From NCBI RefSeq assembly GCF_001931675.1, contig NZ_CP014839.1:1-64000 (forward strand): a DNA stretch of 64,000 bases, written 5' to 3'. The notes below the pieces were generated by a model. That model was not told where the DNA came from. It did not search any database and saw nothing but the letters and a program-made list of their open reading frames with translations. Made by a program: the position numbers and the translations under genes. Each line of letters starts with the position of its first letter. Position 1 is the stretch's first letter. Positions 32,961-43,641 of this stretch are shown in pieces. This DNA is from Pandoraea thiooxydans. Lineage in GTDB: Bacteria; Pseudomonadota; Gammaproteobacteria; Burkholderiales; Burkholderiaceae.

Positions 32961-35735
32961 ATGACTTCCGGTCTACTCAAAAAAATATTCGGCAGCCGCA
33001 ACCAGCGGTTGATCAAGCAATATCAGAAAACCGTCGCCGCCATTAATGCGCTCGAACCCGCGATGGCCAAGCTCAGCGACGAGCAATTGCGAGCCAAGAC
33101 TGACGAATTCAAGGGACGCGTGAGTCAGGGCGAGTCACTCGATCAGTTGCTGCCCGAAGCGTTTGCGGTTTGTCGCGAGGCCGGCAAGCGTGTGCTCAAG
33201 ATGCGCCATTTCGACGTCCAGTTGATCGGCGGCATGGTGTTGCATTACGGCAAGATCGCGGAAATGCGTACCGGCGAAGGGAAAACGCTGGTGGCGACTT
33301 TGCCGGCTTACCTCAATGCATTGTCGGGCAAGGGCGTTCACGTGGTTACCGTCAACGACTATCTGGCCCAGCGCGATGCGGAATGGATGGCGCGACTGTA
33401 CAACTTCCTCGGCTTGTCGGTCGGCATCAATTTGTCGCAAATGCCGCACGCGCAAAAGCAGGAGGCCTACGCCGCAGACATCACTTACGGGACCAACAAC
33501 GAATACGGTTTCGATTATCTGCGCGACAACATGGTCTACGAGATCTCGCAGCGAGTTCAGCGCAGCCTGAATTTCGCGATCGTCGACGAGGTCGACTCGA
33601 TTCTGATCGATGAGGCGAGAACGCCGCTTATCATCTCGGGCCAGGCTGAAGACCATACCGATCTGTACGTGAAAATGGATGCGCTGCCGGCTTATCTGGA
33701 GCGCCAGATCGGGGAGGAAAAGGCTGACGGGACCGGTGTCGAAAAACCGGGCGACTACACGCTCGACGAAAAAGCCCGGCAAGTGTTCCTGACCGAAAGC
33801 GGTCACGAAAAGGCTGAGCGGATTCTCGCCGAATGGGGCTTGATCAACGAAGGCGACAGCCTTTACGCGGCACAAAACATCACGCTGATGCATCATGTCT
33901 ATGCGGCGTTGCGCGCGCATACCCTGTTCCATCGCGACCAGCATTATGTGGTGCAAAACGACGAGATCGTCATCGTCGACGAATTCACCGGGCGTCTGAT
34001 GGCCGGGCGGCGCTGGTCGGAAGGGCTGCACCAGGCGGTCGAGGCGAAGGAGCGCGTGACCATCCAGCACGAAAATCAGACGCTCGCGTCGGTGACCTTC
34101 CAGAATTATTTCCGGATGTACAGCAAGCTCGCCGGCATGACCGGCACGGCCGACACCGAGGCATATGAATTCAACGAAATTTACCGGCTGGAAACTGTAG
34201 TCATCCCGACCAACCGGCCGCCACAACGTATCGACCGGCAGGATCAGATCTACAAGACGTCGAAAGAGCGCTACGACGCCGTGATCAAGGATATCCGCGA
34301 TTGCTACGAGCGCGGGCAGCCGGTGCTGGTGGGCACGACATCCATCGAAAGCTCCGAATATCTGTCGGATCTGCTGAACAAAGAAAAGCTGCCGCATCAG
34401 GTTCTCAATGCCAAGCAGCATGCGCGTGAGGCAGAAATCGTCGCGCAGGCAGGGCGTCCCAAAATGGTCACGATCGCCACCAACATGGCGGGTCGGGGTA
34501 CCGATATCGTCCTGGGCGGCAGCGTCGAGCGACAGGCGGCATTGATCGAGGCAGACAGCGCGCTGCCGGAGGACGAAAAGCAGCGCCGCATCCAGCAACT
34601 GCAGGACGAATGGCAAGGGCTGCACGAGCAGGTCAAGGCTGCCGGGGGACTGCACATCATCGGCACCGAGCGGCACGAGTCGCGTCGTATCGACAATCAG
34701 TTGCGTGGCCGCTCGGGACGCCAGGGCGATCCGGGCTCCTCGCGCTTTTACCTGTCGCTGGAAGATCCGCTGTTGCGCATTTTCGCTGGCGACCGCGTGC
34801 GTGCCATCATGGAGCGCCTGAAGATGCCGGAGGGCGAAGCGATCGAGGCCGGCATGGTGACCCGCTCGATCGAGTCGGCGCAACGCAAGGTCGAAGCCCG
34901 CAATTTCGACATTCGCAAGCAATTGCTCGAGTACGATGACGTCGCCAACGATCAGCGCAAGGTGATTTACCAGCAGCGTAATGAGTTGCTGGCTGCGACC
35001 GACATTTCCGAAACCGTTCGGGCAATGCGGCAAAGTGTCTTTCATGACATTGCGCAGACGCACATTCCGGTGGGCAGTGTCGAGGAGCAATGGGACCTGC
35101 CAGGGCTGGAGGCCGTGCTGCGGGACGAATGGCAGGTCGAGCTGCCGATTGCCCAGCGCGTCGAGCAGGCGGACAGTGTCGATGAAGAAGCGTTGCGCCA
35201 GGAGGTCGTGCAAGCGGCCGAAGCCGCCTATCAAGCCAAGGTGGAGCAGGTTGGGCGGGAGGCCTTCTCAGGCTTTGAACGCTCGGTGATGCTGCAGAAC
35301 CTCGATTCGTATTGGCGAGAGCATTTGGCGGCGCTCGATCACTTGCGCCAGGGTATTCATTTGCGCGGCTACGCGCAAAAGGATCCCAAGCAGGAATACA
35401 AGCGCGAAGCGTTCGAACTGTTCTCGCAATTGCTTGAAGGCATCAAGCTCGAAGTCACGCGCATCATCATGAATGTGCGCATCCAGTCGGCTGAAGAGCT
35501 CGAAGAGGCATCCGAGCAGTTCGAGGAGAGTGTCAGCCATCTGGAAAATGTCGAATTCAAGCACGCCGAAGCAGCCGAACTCGAAGGGGCTGACGACGCG
35601 GGCGGTGAAGGATCCGAGCGGCCTCAAGCGGCCGTGCAGCCGATTCGGCATATGGGGCCGAAAGTCGGACGCAACGATCCTTGTCCGTGCGGCAGCGGCA
35701 AGAAATATAAGCATTGCCACGGTAAGTTGGGTTAA
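32961..35735 (+). CDS. secA: Preprotein translocase ATPase SecA
   Basis: The motor that drives preproteins through SecYEG. At 924 aa it is slightly longer than E. coli SecA (901). The Walker A segment [14 protein letters not shown] starts at about 102, the DEVD box at 209-212 ([13 protein letters not shown]), the second helicase half has [14 protein letters not shown] and [12 protein letters not shown], and the C-terminal zinc and SecB-binding tail ends [17 protein letters not shown]. An acidic linker (about 845-900) precedes it. Confidence 0.98.
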   Translation: MTSGLLKKIFGSRNQRLIKQYQKTVAAINALEPAMAKLSDEQLRAKTDEFKGRVSQGESLDQLLPEAFAVCREAGKRVLKMRHFDVQLIGGMVLHYGKIAEMRTGEGKTLVATLPAYLNALSGKGVHVVTVNDYLAQRDAEWMARLYNFLGLSVGINLSQMPHAQKQEAYAADITYGTNNEYGFDYLRDNMVYEISQRVQRSLNFAIVDEVDSILIDEARTPLIISGQAEDHTDLYVKMDALPAYLERQIGEEKADGTGVEKPGDYTLDEKARQVFLTESGHEKAERILAEWGLINEGDSLYAAQNITLMHHVYAALRAHTLFHRDQHYVVQNDEIVIVDEFTGRLMAGRRWSEGLHQAVEAKERVTIQHENQTLASVTFQNYFRMYSKLAGMTGTADTEAYEFNEIYRLETVVIPTNRPPQRIDRQDQIYKTSKERYDAVIKDIRDCYERGQPVLVGTTSIESSEYLSDLLNKEKLPHQVLNAKQHAREAEIVAQAGRPKMVTIATNMAGRGTDIVLGGSVERQAALIEADSALPEDEKQRRIQQLQDEWQGLHEQVKAAGGLHIIGTERHESRRIDNQLRGRSGRQGDPGSSRFYLSLEDPLLRIFAGDRVRAIMERLKMPEGEAIEAGMVTRSIESAQRKVEARNFDIRKQLLEYDDVANDQRKVIYQQRNELLAATDISETVRAMRQSVFHDIAQTHIPVGSVEEQWDLPGLEAVLRDEWQVELPIAQRVEQADSVDEEALRQEVVQAAEAAYQAKVEQVGREAFSGFERSVMLQNLDSYWREHLAALDHLRQGIHLRGYAQKDPKQEYKREAFELFSQLLEGIKLEVTRIIMNVRIQSAEELEEASEQFEESVSHLENVEFKHAEAAELEGADDAGGEGSERPQAAVQPIRHMGPKVGRNDPCPCGSGKKYKHCHGKLG

Positions 35736-35806
35736 GCAGGGTTGGGCGCGCGAGATGGCGCGCCTTGTCATTTCCACCGAATTTTCTGCGAGCTATCGAA
35801 ATCACC

Positions 35807-37045
35807 ATGGCCGTCAATTTTCCTACCATCGATCCGGCGCACCTGAGCCCCGTTCCGGGGGTTGAGTTAGGCTGGGCGGAAGCCAACATACGCAAACCCG
35901 GGCGTAAGGATCTGCTGGTCATGCGCCTGGCGCCCGGCAGCCGCGTCGGGGGCGTGTTTACCACCAATCGCTTTTGTGCCGCGCCGGTCACGGTGAGCAA
36001 GGCGCATCTCGCGCAGGCAGCGGCGGGGCAGGGCGTCCGTGCGCTGGTTGTCAACACTGGCAATGCCAACGCCGGTACGGGAGCCGAGGGACTGGCCAAC
36101 GCCCGACGGACGTGCGATGCGCTGTCGCAACTGCTGGGTGTCGCGCCCGAGCAAGTGCTGCCGTTTTCCACTGGCGTGATTCTCGAGCCTCTGCCGATCG
36201 ACCGGTTGGTTGCAGGCTTGCCCCATGCGATCGCGAATCTCGGAGCCGGGCATTGGTATGAGGCCGCACAAGCCATCATGACCACCGATACGCAGCCCAA
36301 GGCTGCGTCGCGCACGGTGACGATCGGAGGACACGCGATTACCCTGACCGGTATCAGCAAGGGCGCGGGCATGATTCGCCCGAATATGGCGACCATGCTG
36401 GGCTTTATGGCTCTCAATGCCAAGGTTGCGCAAGCTGCGCTTGACGCGCTGGTCAAGTATGCCGCCGACCGCTCCTTCAATTCGATTACGATCGATGGCG
36501 ATACCTCGACCAACGACGCCTTCATGGTTGTCGCCACCGGGCAGACCGAATTGCCCGAAATCACCGACGCGACGTCGACCGAATATCTTGCGCTGCGCGA
36601 TGCGGTGACGGCCCTGTCGCAGGAACTCGCGCAGTTGATCGTGCGCGACGGCGAAGGCGCGACCAAATTCATGACCGTCGCTGTCGAGCAGGGGCGCGAC
36701 GTCGAGGAGTGCCGCAAGATTGCCTATGCCATCGGTCATTCGCCGCTGGTGAAAACAGCGTTCTATGCTTCGGATCCCAATCTTGGGCGGATTCTCGCGG
36801 CGATCGGATACGCGGGGGTCGGCGATCTCGATGTCAGCAAAATCGATCTTTACCTGGATGATGTCTGGGTGGCGCGCCAGGGCGGACGACACCCCGACTA
36901 CCGCGAAGAAGACGGACAACGGGTGATGAAGCAAAGCGAGATCAAGGTGCGCGTGGTGCTCGGCCGCGGCTCGGCCGAGGCGACGATCTGGACTTGCGAC
37001 CTTTCGCACGATTACGTGAGCATCAACGCGGACTATCGATCCTGA
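35807..37045 (+). CDS. argJ: Bifunctional ornithine acetyltransferase / N-acetylglutamate synthase ArgJ
   Basis: Recycles the acetyl group between N-acetylornithine and glutamate in arginine synthesis. The 412-aa precursor self-cleaves in the motif [14 protein letters not shown]; by count Thr196 becomes the N-terminal nucleophile of the beta chain. TSTNDAF and the C-terminal NADYRS are also family features. The ATG at 35807 is preferred to 35765, which lies too close after secA and adds a non-conserved leader. Whether it also accepts acetyl-CoA cannot be told from sequence. Confidence 0.95.
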   Translation: MAVNFPTIDPAHLSPVPGVELGWAEANIRKPGRKDLLVMRLAPGSRVGGVFTTNRFCAAPVTVSKAHLAQAAAGQGVRALVVNTGNANAGTGAEGLANARRTCDALSQLLGVAPEQVLPFSTGVILEPLPIDRLVAGLPHAIANLGAGHWYEAAQAIMTTDTQPKAASRTVTIGGHAITLTGISKGAGMIRPNMATMLGFMALNAKVAQAALDALVKYAADRSFNSITIDGDTSTNDAFMVVATGQTELPEITDATSTEYLALRDAVTALSQELAQLIVRDGEGATKFMTVAVEQGRDVEECRKIAYAIGHSPLVKTAFYASDPNLGRILAAIGYAGVGDLDVSKIDLYLDDVWVARQGGRHPDYREEDGQRVMKQSEIKVRVVLGRGSAEATIWTCDLSHDYVSINADYRS

Positions 37046-37085
37046 GCTTGGCGGCGTCCGACGGATGCCGCATGGGGCACCACAC

Positions 37086-37973
37086 ATGGATAATCTCGAG
37101 CGGTTTTTGGAACGCGCCGATGCGTTGATGGCGCGCCTCGAAGCAATGCTGCCGCCGGCCGTGCCGGAGGTCGACTGGTCACGCGCCGTTGCGTTTCGCT
37201 GGCGCAAGAAGCAGGGGCGCGGCTATTTGCAGCCGGTGATGAACGTCTCGCAGATCGCACTGACCGACCTGCAGAACATCGATCGACAGAAAGAATTGAT
37301 CGAGCAGAACACGCATCAGTTCGTTCGCGGGCAGCCTGCCAATAATGTTTTGCTGACCGGCGCGCGCGGCACAGGCAAGTCCTCGCTCATCAAGGCTTGT
37401 TTGAATGCGCATGCGAGCGAGGGACTGCGCCTGATCGAAGTCGACAAGGACGATCTGGTCGATCTCGGTGATATCGTGGATCTGATCGCGGGGCGGCCGG
37501 AGCGCTTCATCGTATTTTGCGACGATCTGTCGTTCGAAGAGGGCGAGTCCGGCTACAAGGCGCTGAAGACAGCGCTGGACGGGTCGATCTCCGCGCAGTC
37601 GGACAATGTGCTGATCTACGCGACATCCAATCGCCGACATTTGCTTCCCGAATACATGCGTGATAACGAAAGCTATCGCCATACCGACGACGGGGAGATT
37701 CACCCGGGGGAAGTGATCGAGGAAAAGATTTCCCTGTCGGAGCGTTTCGGTCTGTGGGTCAGTTTCTATCCGTTCAAGCAAGACGATTATCTGGCGATCG
37801 TCGCTCATTGGCTGCAGCATTTCGGCTGCCTTGAGGCCGACATACCGGCCGCACGGCATGACGCATTGATTTGGGCGCTCGAGCGCGGGTCGCGCTCCGG
37901 TCGGGTCGCATGGCAGTTCGCGCGTGATTGGGCCGGCAAGCAGCGCGCACTGGTTTCGGCTGTTTCAGAATGA
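37086..37973 (+). CDS. DUF815-family AAA ATPase
   Basis: A 295-aa predicted cytoplasmic P-loop ATPase of the DUF815 family. Walker A is LTGARGTGKSSLI and a Walker-B-like segment is RFIVFCDDLSFEEG; LIYATSNRRHLLPEY resembles the sensor-1 region of AAA proteins. The function of the family is not known to me. The stop overlaps the mutT start (ATGA), so the two are translationally coupled. The start at 37086 is preferred over 37065 because it begins the conserved MDNLERFLERAD segment. Confidence 0.85.
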   Translation: MDNLERFLERADALMARLEAMLPPAVPEVDWSRAVAFRWRKKQGRGYLQPVMNVSQIALTDLQNIDRQKELIEQNTHQFVRGQPANNVLLTGARGTGKSSLIKACLNAHASEGLRLIEVDKDDLVDLGDIVDLIAGRPERFIVFCDDLSFEEGESGYKALKTALDGSISAQSDNVLIYATSNRRHLLPEYMRDNESYRHTDDGEIHPGEVIEEKISLSERFGLWVSFYPFKQDDYLAIVAHWLQHFGCLEADIPAARHDALIWALERGSRSGRVAWQFARDWAGKQRALVSAVSE

Positions 37974-38413
37974 TGAATGCATCCACGCCTTCTGCGGCGT
38001 CAGCGGCGGCGCGCCCGATTACCGAAGTCGCGGTCGGCGTGCTGATCAAGCCCAGCGGCGAAGTTTTGCTCGGCCAGCGTCCGGCCGGCAAGCCATATGC
38101 TGGTTATTGGGAGTTTCCGGGCGGCAAGCTCGAGGCCGGAGAGACCGTCGAGCAAGCGCTCGCGCGGGAGCTGCAGGAGGAATTGGGCGTGACCGTGCAA
38201 GTCAGTGAGCGCTGGCGGGTGTTGGAGCACGATTATCCGCACGCTTATGTTCGCCTGCATTTCTGCAAGGTCACGCAGTGGCACGGCGAGCCGCACGGCC
38301 GAGAAGGTCAGGCGCTGGTTTGGCAGGCGTTGCCGGTTGACCTCGCACCGCTGTTGCCGGCCGCGCTGCCGGCGCTGGGCTGGTTGCAGGACGAGCGCGC
38401 TGCGACAAGCTAG
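37970..38413 (+). CDS. mutT: 8-oxo-dGTP diphosphatase MutT
   Basis: A Nudix hydrolase that removes oxidised guanine nucleotides from the pool. The 147-aa protein carries a complete Nudix box from GGKLEAGETVEQ to RELQEELGV. The fold starts at PITEVAVGVLIKPSGEVLLGQR, typical of MutT, and is preceded by an Ala/Ser-rich tail of about 15 residues. No thiamine-phosphate-synthase-like C-terminal domain is fused. The start overlaps the DUF815 stop by 4 bp. Confidence 0.9.
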   Translation: MMNASTPSAASAAARPITEVAVGVLIKPSGEVLLGQRPAGKPYAGYWEFPGGKLEAGETVEQALARELQEELGVTVQVSERWRVLEHDYPHAYVRLHFCKVTQWHGEPHGREGQALVWQALPVDLAPLLPAALPALGWLQDERAATS

Positions 38414-38437
38414 GCCGCAGCGCCCGGCACCGGCGCT

Positions 38438-38629
38438 TCAGTTCAATGGATTGCGGGATTCGTCTTCCGGTACATCCTCCGGCGCATCGGCCGGGATGCT
38501 GTACTTCTCAGTCGCCCAGGCGCCGAGATCGATTTGCTTGCAGCGTTCTGAACAAAACGGGCGAAAGCGGTTTTCGGCTCGCCACACCACCTTTTTCCCG
38601 CAAGTGGGACAAGCAACAGTCGTGACCAT
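38438..38629 (-). CDS. yacG: DNA gyrase inhibitor YacG
   Basis: A 63-aa zinc-finger protein; in E. coli YacG binds GyrB and inhibits gyrase. The four zinc cysteines are CPTCG near the start and CSERC in the middle, followed by [14 protein letters not shown], a strongly conserved family segment, and an acidic tail. It is the last gene of the minus-strand series pilB to yacG, 22 bp after zapD, the usual coaE-zapD-yacG order. Confidence 0.93.
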   Translation of the reverse strand: MVTTVACPTCGKKVVWRAENRFRPFCSERCKQIDLGAWATEKYSIPADAPEDVPEDESRNPLN

Positions 38630-38651
38630 CGGTTAGCTCAACCGTTAAAAC

Positions 38652-39407
38652 TCAAAGATTACACAAGGTCAGCAAAAATGGCACGTCGCTGTCGACCGGG
38701 CGCGGCTTGAGATCGCCATCCTGGCTCGTGAAGCGTACCCAAAGCATATATTTATTGGCGCTGGCTTCGGGAATCATGCCGAGTTCGGGGCTCACGCGAA
38801 CCTGCATCAGATGATATACACGACCCGTCAGCATTTGCTGGTAACTACCCTGTTGGGCCATCACCTTGCTGGCTTGCCCGGATTCACGAGCCAAGCCAAG
38901 CACCAGCGTGAGCGCGTCGCGCAGCGGCAAGAGTGGCGCCATCCATTTTGCGATATCGGCGCGGCGCTGTTCGGGCACGTTGTGTCGCCAAGCGTAGTAG
39001 GAGGGCAAATCGAACCGACAGGTGCCGCCGGGGATGACTGAGCGGCTTCGGATGCTGGAGAGCCACTCGTTGTCATTCAGATGCTGACCGGGTTTGCCGG
39101 GAATCTGATTCAAGTTGCCAAGCGAGCGCTCGACTTCGCCCAGCAGGGTTTCGAGCGTGTTGGTCTCGATATCCGGATTGCCGCGATAAGCGATCAGCGT
39201 CTGACGCTGCCGTTCGAGCTCTTTCGCAAGCTCCGACTTGAGATCGGAGCGGCCAGCTATGTCGGCGATTTCGAACAGGGTCATCAGCGCGGCATGGTGT
39301 TCCAGCGGATGTTCCTGGTCGAGGAAAAATGCGAATCGCCCGAACAGCTCCTCCAGCCGCAGCAGCGTGCGCATGCGTTCGTTAAGCGGATATTCGTACA
39401 GAATCAA
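38652..39407 (-). CDS. zapD: Cell division protein ZapD
   Basis: A cytoplasmic protein that bundles FtsZ filaments by binding the FtsZ C-terminus. The 251-aa protein has the family start [20 protein letters not shown], an all-helical first domain and a beta-rich second domain ending [26 protein letters not shown] is another conserved stretch. It is linked functionally to the FtsZ encoded 9 kb away. Confidence 0.95.
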   Translation of the reverse strand: MILYEYPLNERMRTLLRLEELFGRFAFFLDQEHPLEHHAALMTLFEIADIAGRSDLKSELAKELERQRQTLIAYRGNPDIETNTLETLLGEVERSLGNLNQIPGKPGQHLNDNEWLSSIRSRSVIPGGTCRFDLPSYYAWRHNVPEQRRADIAKWMAPLLPLRDALTLVLGLARESGQASKVMAQQGSYQQMLTGRVYHLMQVRVSPELGMIPEASANKYMLWVRFTSQDGDLKPRPVDSDVPFLLTLCNL

Positions 39408-39507
39408 ACGCGTTGGCCTTTGGGTTATCGCTGCACTTTTATGATGCCGTCATTCTAATGCCGGAATCCTTGCACGTGCAATCCGCATTCGTCGCGACGA
39501 CGACGTA

Positions 39508-40137
39508 TTATCGACCGCCGGCCTGCTCTCGATCCTGCTTGGCGTTTGCGAGGTTGATGTACTGCTCGTGCAGACGGCTCACCTCGCTCTCAAGGTTTGC
39601 CGCAGCGCCATCGTTGAGGATGACGTCATGCGCGGCGGCCAGCCGCGCCTCGCGTGTTGCCTGCTTGGCCATGATGGCCTCGACCTGGTCCCGAGTGAAG
39701 TTGTTGCGTCGCATGACCCGCTCGATCTGCACGGCCTCCGGGCAGTCGACAACCAACACGCGGTCGACGCGCTCGGCCCAGCGGCCGGACTCCACCAATA
39801 GCGGTACCACGAAGATCAGGTACGGACCGACCGCCTCGTTTGCCTCGCGCTCTGCCTCGGCGCGAATCAACGGATGAGTGATGGCTTCCAGGCGGGCTTT
39901 GGCTTCCGGATTGGAGAACACGAGCGTACGCATTCGAGCACGGTCGAGCGAGCCGTCGTTTGCGACGACCGTCGGCCCGAACGCGAGCTGTATCGTCGGC
40001 ATTGCCACGCCGCCGGGCGCGGTGATGAGATGCGCAATTCGATCGGTATCGATGACTGCGACGCCACGCGCTGCAAACAGATCGGCGACGGTCGTTTTGC
40101 CGCTGCCGATGCCGCCCGTCAAGCCGATCGTGAGCAT
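39508..40137 (-). CDS. coaE: Dephospho-CoA kinase
   Basis: Catalyses the last step of coenzyme A synthesis, phosphorylating dephospho-CoA. The 209-aa P-loop kinase has [12 protein letters not shown] (5-16), DTDRIAH and the [23 protein letters not shown] region. An upstream in-frame ATG at 40335 overlaps pilD and is a frame extension, not a real start. It follows pilD by 14 bp. Confidence 0.95.
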   Translation of the reverse strand: MLTIGLTGGIGSGKTTVADLFAARGVAVIDTDRIAHLITAPGGVAMPTIQLAFGPTVVANDGSLDRARMRTLVFSNPEAKARLEAITHPLIRAEAEREANEAVGPYLIFVVPLLVESGRWAERVDRVLVVDCPEAVQIERVMRRNNFTRDQVEAIMAKQATREARLAAAHDVILNDGAAANLESEVSRLHEQYINLANAKQDREQAGGR

Positions 40138-40151
40138 AAGTATTGAGCCCT

Positions 40152-41048
40152 CTAGATTGTCAGCCAGCGCCAGGCCAGGTTGCCTGTCAGCAGCGTGGTA
40201 ATTCCCGCGGCGGCCAGAAACGGCCCGAACGGTATGGGTTCGTGCCTCGCCTGGCGTCCTGTCAGTACCGCGGCGATGCCAACCGCGGCGCCCGAGATCG
40301 AGGATATCAGCACGATCTGGGGCAGCACGGCCCAACCGAGCCAGGCGCCCAGTGCCGCGAGCAGCTTGAAATCACCGTACCCCATGCCTTCCTTGCCACG
40401 CAACAGGCGGAATGCCCAATAGACCATCCACAAACTCAGATAACCTCCGATCGCGCCGAGTACCGCATCTCGCAGCGGAACGAACAGTCCGGCCAGATTG
40501 CAGAGCAAGCCGGCCCATAGCAGCGGCAGCGTCAGGCAATCGGGCAGCAGTTGCGTGTCGATATCGATAAAGGCCAGGGTGATCAGTGTATAGGTCAGCC
40601 CAAGCGCGGCTACGCTCTGCCAGGTAGCCCCCAACTGCCACGCAACCAGCACGCTGAGGGCGGCGCTGAGCAATTCGACCACTGGATAACGCAAGGTAAT
40701 CGCTTGCCGGCAGGCGCTGCAGCGGCCGCGCAGAACAATGAAGCTGACCAGCGGGATGTTTTCCCACGGCCGCAACCGATGACCGCAGGCGGGGCAGGAC
40801 GAACCTGGGCGCCACAGGTTGTAGGGCGTTTCGGTGTGAACCGGCACGCGCCCGGGCGTGCCGCCGCCGAGTTCCTCGAATTCGGCCTGCCAGGCACGCT
40901 CGAGCATGCGCGGCAGGCGATGAATGATGACGTTCAGAAAACTGCCGATCAGCAGTCCGGCCAATCCGAACAGGCCATAACGCCAGGGCGGCGGCAGCGT
41001 CGACAACCGGTCGATCAGGACGGGTTCAACGATCTCGTGGAGCATCAC
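40152..41048 (-). CDS. pilD: Prepilin peptidase / N-methyltransferase PilD
   Basis: The inner-membrane aspartic protease that cleaves and N-methylates type IV prepilins and type II pseudopilins. The 298-aa protein has the cytoplasmic zinc-binding cysteines C85, C88, C110 and C113 and the two catalytic aspartate regions [10 protein letters not shown] (161-170) and [10 protein letters not shown] (221-230), among about eight membrane segments. It overlaps pilC by 4 bp. Confidence 0.95.
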   Translation of the reverse strand: MMLHEIVEPVLIDRLSTLPPPWRYGLFGLAGLLIGSFLNVIIHRLPRMLERAWQAEFEELGGGTPGRVPVHTETPYNLWRPGSSCPACGHRLRPWENIPLVSFIVLRGRCSACRQAITLRYPVVELLSAALSVLVAWQLGATWQSVAALGLTYTLITLAFIDIDTQLLPDCLTLPLLWAGLLCNLAGLFVPLRDAVLGAIGGYLSLWMVYWAFRLLRGKEGMGYGDFKLLAALGAWLGWAVLPQIVLISSISGAAVGIAAVLTGRQARHEPIPFGPFLAAAGITTLLTGNLAWRWLTI

Positions 41049-42259
41049 ACGACTTGGCCAAGTTTGAAGATGGGGAGGTACATGGCGATCACCATGCCGC
41101 CGATCAGCACGCCGAGCGTCACGATGATGATCGGCTCGATGAGGGTGGACATGGACGCAACGGCACGGTTGACTTCATCTTCCAGGATGTCCGCGACCTT
41201 GATCAGCATGCGGTCGAGTGTACCCGATTCCTCGCCGATTGCGGCCATTTGCAATACGAGCGGGGAAAAGCAGGTGCTATCGGTCATGGCGCGGGTCAGC
41301 GAGGTGCCACTCTGAATGGCCGTTTGAATTCGTCGGGTGGCATCGGCATAAATTATGTTGCCGCAGACACCGCTGGTCGCTCCGAGCGCGTCGACCAGCG
41401 GTACACCGGATGCAAACAACGTTGCAACGGTACGGCACCAGCGCGCCAATATCGCCCGTCGCACAATCGGGCCGAACAATGGGGCGCGAAGCCAGATGTG
41501 GTCGGCGATCCGGCGCAACGAAGCGTAGCGGCGCCAGCCGATCGACACTCCTGCAACGAGTCCAAGGACGCCGCCGCCGAGCCAGAGCGAGTTGTTGGCG
41601 AGCCCATGCGATGCTGCAATGAGGGTTTTGGTCAAGGCCGGCAGATCGGCCCCGAAGCTGGAGAACATATCTTCGAAGGCCGGGATGACCCACAGCAACA
41701 TGGCGACCGTGATGCCGACAGCCAGCAGCAGCACGGCGGCGGGGTAGGTCGCGGCCGCGCGCAGTTTGCCGCGCAGCGCCAGGCTTTTCTCCTGGTAGAT
41801 CGCCAATTGCTCGAGCATGTCGTCGAGAATGCCGCCATGCTCGCCAGCGGCCAGCATGTGGCAATACAGTGCGTCGAAATGTTTTGGGTGCCGCAAGAAG
41901 GCATCGGCCAGGCCGCAACCGCTTGCGATGTCGTCGTGAATTTGGCCGATCAGGCGGGTGAAGCCCGGATTGTCGTGGCCCCGACCGATGACGCGTAGCG
42001 CGGGCAACAGTGGAATGCCGGCTTTGAGCAGCGTTCCCAACTGGCGTGTGAAGAATGCGATTTCGCGGCGGCGCACGCGCGATTGCCGTGCCTCGCGCGC
42101 CGCTCGCGGCGGCTGCAGCGTAATCGCCTGAATGCCACGCTGGCGCAGCAATACCCGCGCTGCGGCCTCCCCGGCCGCTTCGATTCGACCTTGCGCGACT
42201 TGCCCGGCGGCGTCACGCCCGATCCAGGAAAATTGCTTGAGCGGATGAGTCTCAGGCAT
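41045..42259 (-). CDS. pilC: Type IV pilus / type II secretion inner-membrane protein PilC
   Basis: The polytopic platform protein around which pilus subunits are assembled. The 404-aa protein consists of two homologous F domains, each with a membrane segment: the first around TFLRHPKHFDALY is replaced here by GCGLADAFLRHPKHFDALYC, the second by SLTRAMTDSTCFSPLVLQM; a last membrane segment lies in PIIIVTLGVLIGGMVIAMYLP. It overlaps pilB by 8 bp. Confidence 0.93.
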   Translation of the reverse strand: MPETHPLKQFSWIGRDAAGQVAQGRIEAAGEAAARVLLRQRGIQAITLQPPRAAREARQSRVRRREIAFFTRQLGTLLKAGIPLLPALRVIGRGHDNPGFTRLIGQIHDDIASGCGLADAFLRHPKHFDALYCHMLAAGEHGGILDDMLEQLAIYQEKSLALRGKLRAAATYPAAVLLLAVGITVAMLLWVIPAFEDMFSSFGADLPALTKTLIAASHGLANNSLWLGGGVLGLVAGVSIGWRRYASLRRIADHIWLRAPLFGPIVRRAILARWCRTVATLFASGVPLVDALGATSGVCGNIIYADATRRIQTAIQSGTSLTRAMTDSTCFSPLVLQMAAIGEESGTLDRMLIKVADILEDEVNRAVASMSTLIEPIIIVTLGVLIGGMVIAMYLPIFKLGQVV

Positions 42260-43472
42260 TGGTCGCCGCGATGACTTCCTCGAGGCTGGTCTCGCCGCGC
42301 ATTACCTTTTTCAGGCCTGCCTGGCGTAATGTCTCGACGCCTTCCCGGCAGGCTTGGGCCGCGATTTGCCGAGTGCCGGCTTCGCTGAGCATCGATTGTC
42401 GAATCGCCTCCGAGGCGGGCATCACCTGATAGATGCCTGTGCGGCCGCGGTACCCGGAACCCAGGCAGATGTCACAGCCGACCGGGCGATAGCCATACCC
42501 ATACCCGGATGGGCTGCCTTCGGCAATTGATGACAAACCTGCCGCTCTTAATGCATCCATGCCAAGTTCGGCCGGCGCACGACAGTGTTCGCAAAGCTTG
42601 CGCACCAGGCGCTGCGCCGTGACCAGTAACAGCGCCGAGGCCAGGTTGAAAGGGGCGACGCCCATGTTGAGCAGCCGCGTGACGGCGCCCGGCGCATCAT
42701 TGGTATGCAGGGTCGATAACACCAGATGGCCGGTCTGCGCGGCTTTGACGGCAATATCGGCGGTCTCCGCGTCGCGGATCTCGCCGACCATCAGCACATC
42801 CGGGTCCTGGCGAAGAAACGCGCGCAGCGCCGTGGCGAACGTCAGGCCGGCCTTCTCGTTGATATTCACCTGGTTGATGCCGGGCAGGTGGATTTCGGCG
42901 GGGTCTTCTACCGTGGCGATGTTTCGGTCCGGCGAGTTTAATTGCCGCAGGCAGGCATACAGCGAGACGGTTTTTCCGCTGCCGGTCGGCCCGGTCACCA
43001 GAATCATGCCGTAGGGGCGTTGTATTGCGGCATTCAGGACGTTCAATTGCGAGGGCTCGTAGCCGAGGGCGTCGATTTCCAGTTGCGCGGCGCTGGTGTC
43101 GAGCAGGCGCACGACGATTTTCTCGCCAAACAGAGTTGGCAATGTACTGACCCGGCAGTCTATCGAGCGCCCGGCAGCGGTGAGCGTCATGCGGCCGTCC
43201 TGAGGGAGCCGCCGTTCCGCGATATCCAGCCGGGAGAGTACTTTGAGCCGAGTCGACAGGGCATCGCGCAGCGCATGCGGGGGCGTGGCGATCTCGTGGA
43301 GCACGCCGTCGATCCGCGCGCGGACGCGGTAGGCATGCTCGTATGGCTCGAAGTGGATGTCCGACGCGCCTTGTGTGGCGCAGCGTTGCAACAAATCGTT
43401 GAGCTGGCGCACGGCTGGCGTTTGGGCTCCGTCGTCGGGTGCCGGTCGCGACAGGATTCGCGGGTCACTCAT
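42252..43472 (-). CDS. pilB: Type IV pilus / type II secretion assembly ATPase PilB (short form)
   Basis: The hexameric ATPase that powers pilin polymerisation. The 406-aa protein has the N2 domain start (GASDIHFEPYEHAYRVRARIDG, about 35-56), Walker A TGPTGSGKTVSLY (160-172), EDPAEIHLPGINQVNI, Asp box GEIRDAETADIAVKAAQTGH, His box, and the paired CEHC and CDIC zinc cysteines. It lacks the roughly 150-residue N-terminal N1/MshEN domain of typical PilB (about 560 aa). The 43473-43641 gap does not hide that domain in another frame. An in-frame ATG at 43562 would add only 30 low-complexity residues. Confidence 0.92.
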   Translation of the reverse strand: MSDPRILSRPAPDDGAQTPAVRQLNDLLQRCATQGASDIHFEPYEHAYRVRARIDGVLHEIATPPHALRDALSTRLKVLSRLDIAERRLPQDGRMTLTAAGRSIDCRVSTLPTLFGEKIVVRLLDTSAAQLEIDALGYEPSQLNVLNAAIQRPYGMILVTGPTGSGKTVSLYACLRQLNSPDRNIATVEDPAEIHLPGINQVNINEKAGLTFATALRAFLRQDPDVLMVGEIRDAETADIAVKAAQTGHLVLSTLHTNDAPGAVTRLLNMGVAPFNLASALLLVTAQRLVRKLCEHCRAPAELGMDALRAAGLSSIAEGSPSGYGYGYRPVGCDICLGSGYRGRTGIYQVMPASEAIRQSMLSEAGTRQIAAQACREGVETLRQAGLKKVMRGETSLEEVIAATNA

Positions 43473-43641
43473 GGCGAGAGCCAACCGGGTCGGTCGTGAG
43501 GACAAGCGTTGGGGGCGGCAGCGTCTGGGTGAGGGCGTATGGGGAACGGAATGGCATGGCAATCTGACGGGGAACGCCTGTATATCGACGCGCTCCAGTC
43601 TGGCGTTGGCGACCCGGCATGTAAATCGGGCCGACTCCGAT

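Noticed and set aside
33135-35234. A 699-codon minus-strand ORF opposite secA
   Set aside because: A shadow of secA: no domain, no ribosome-binding site, and codon pattern complementary to the real gene.
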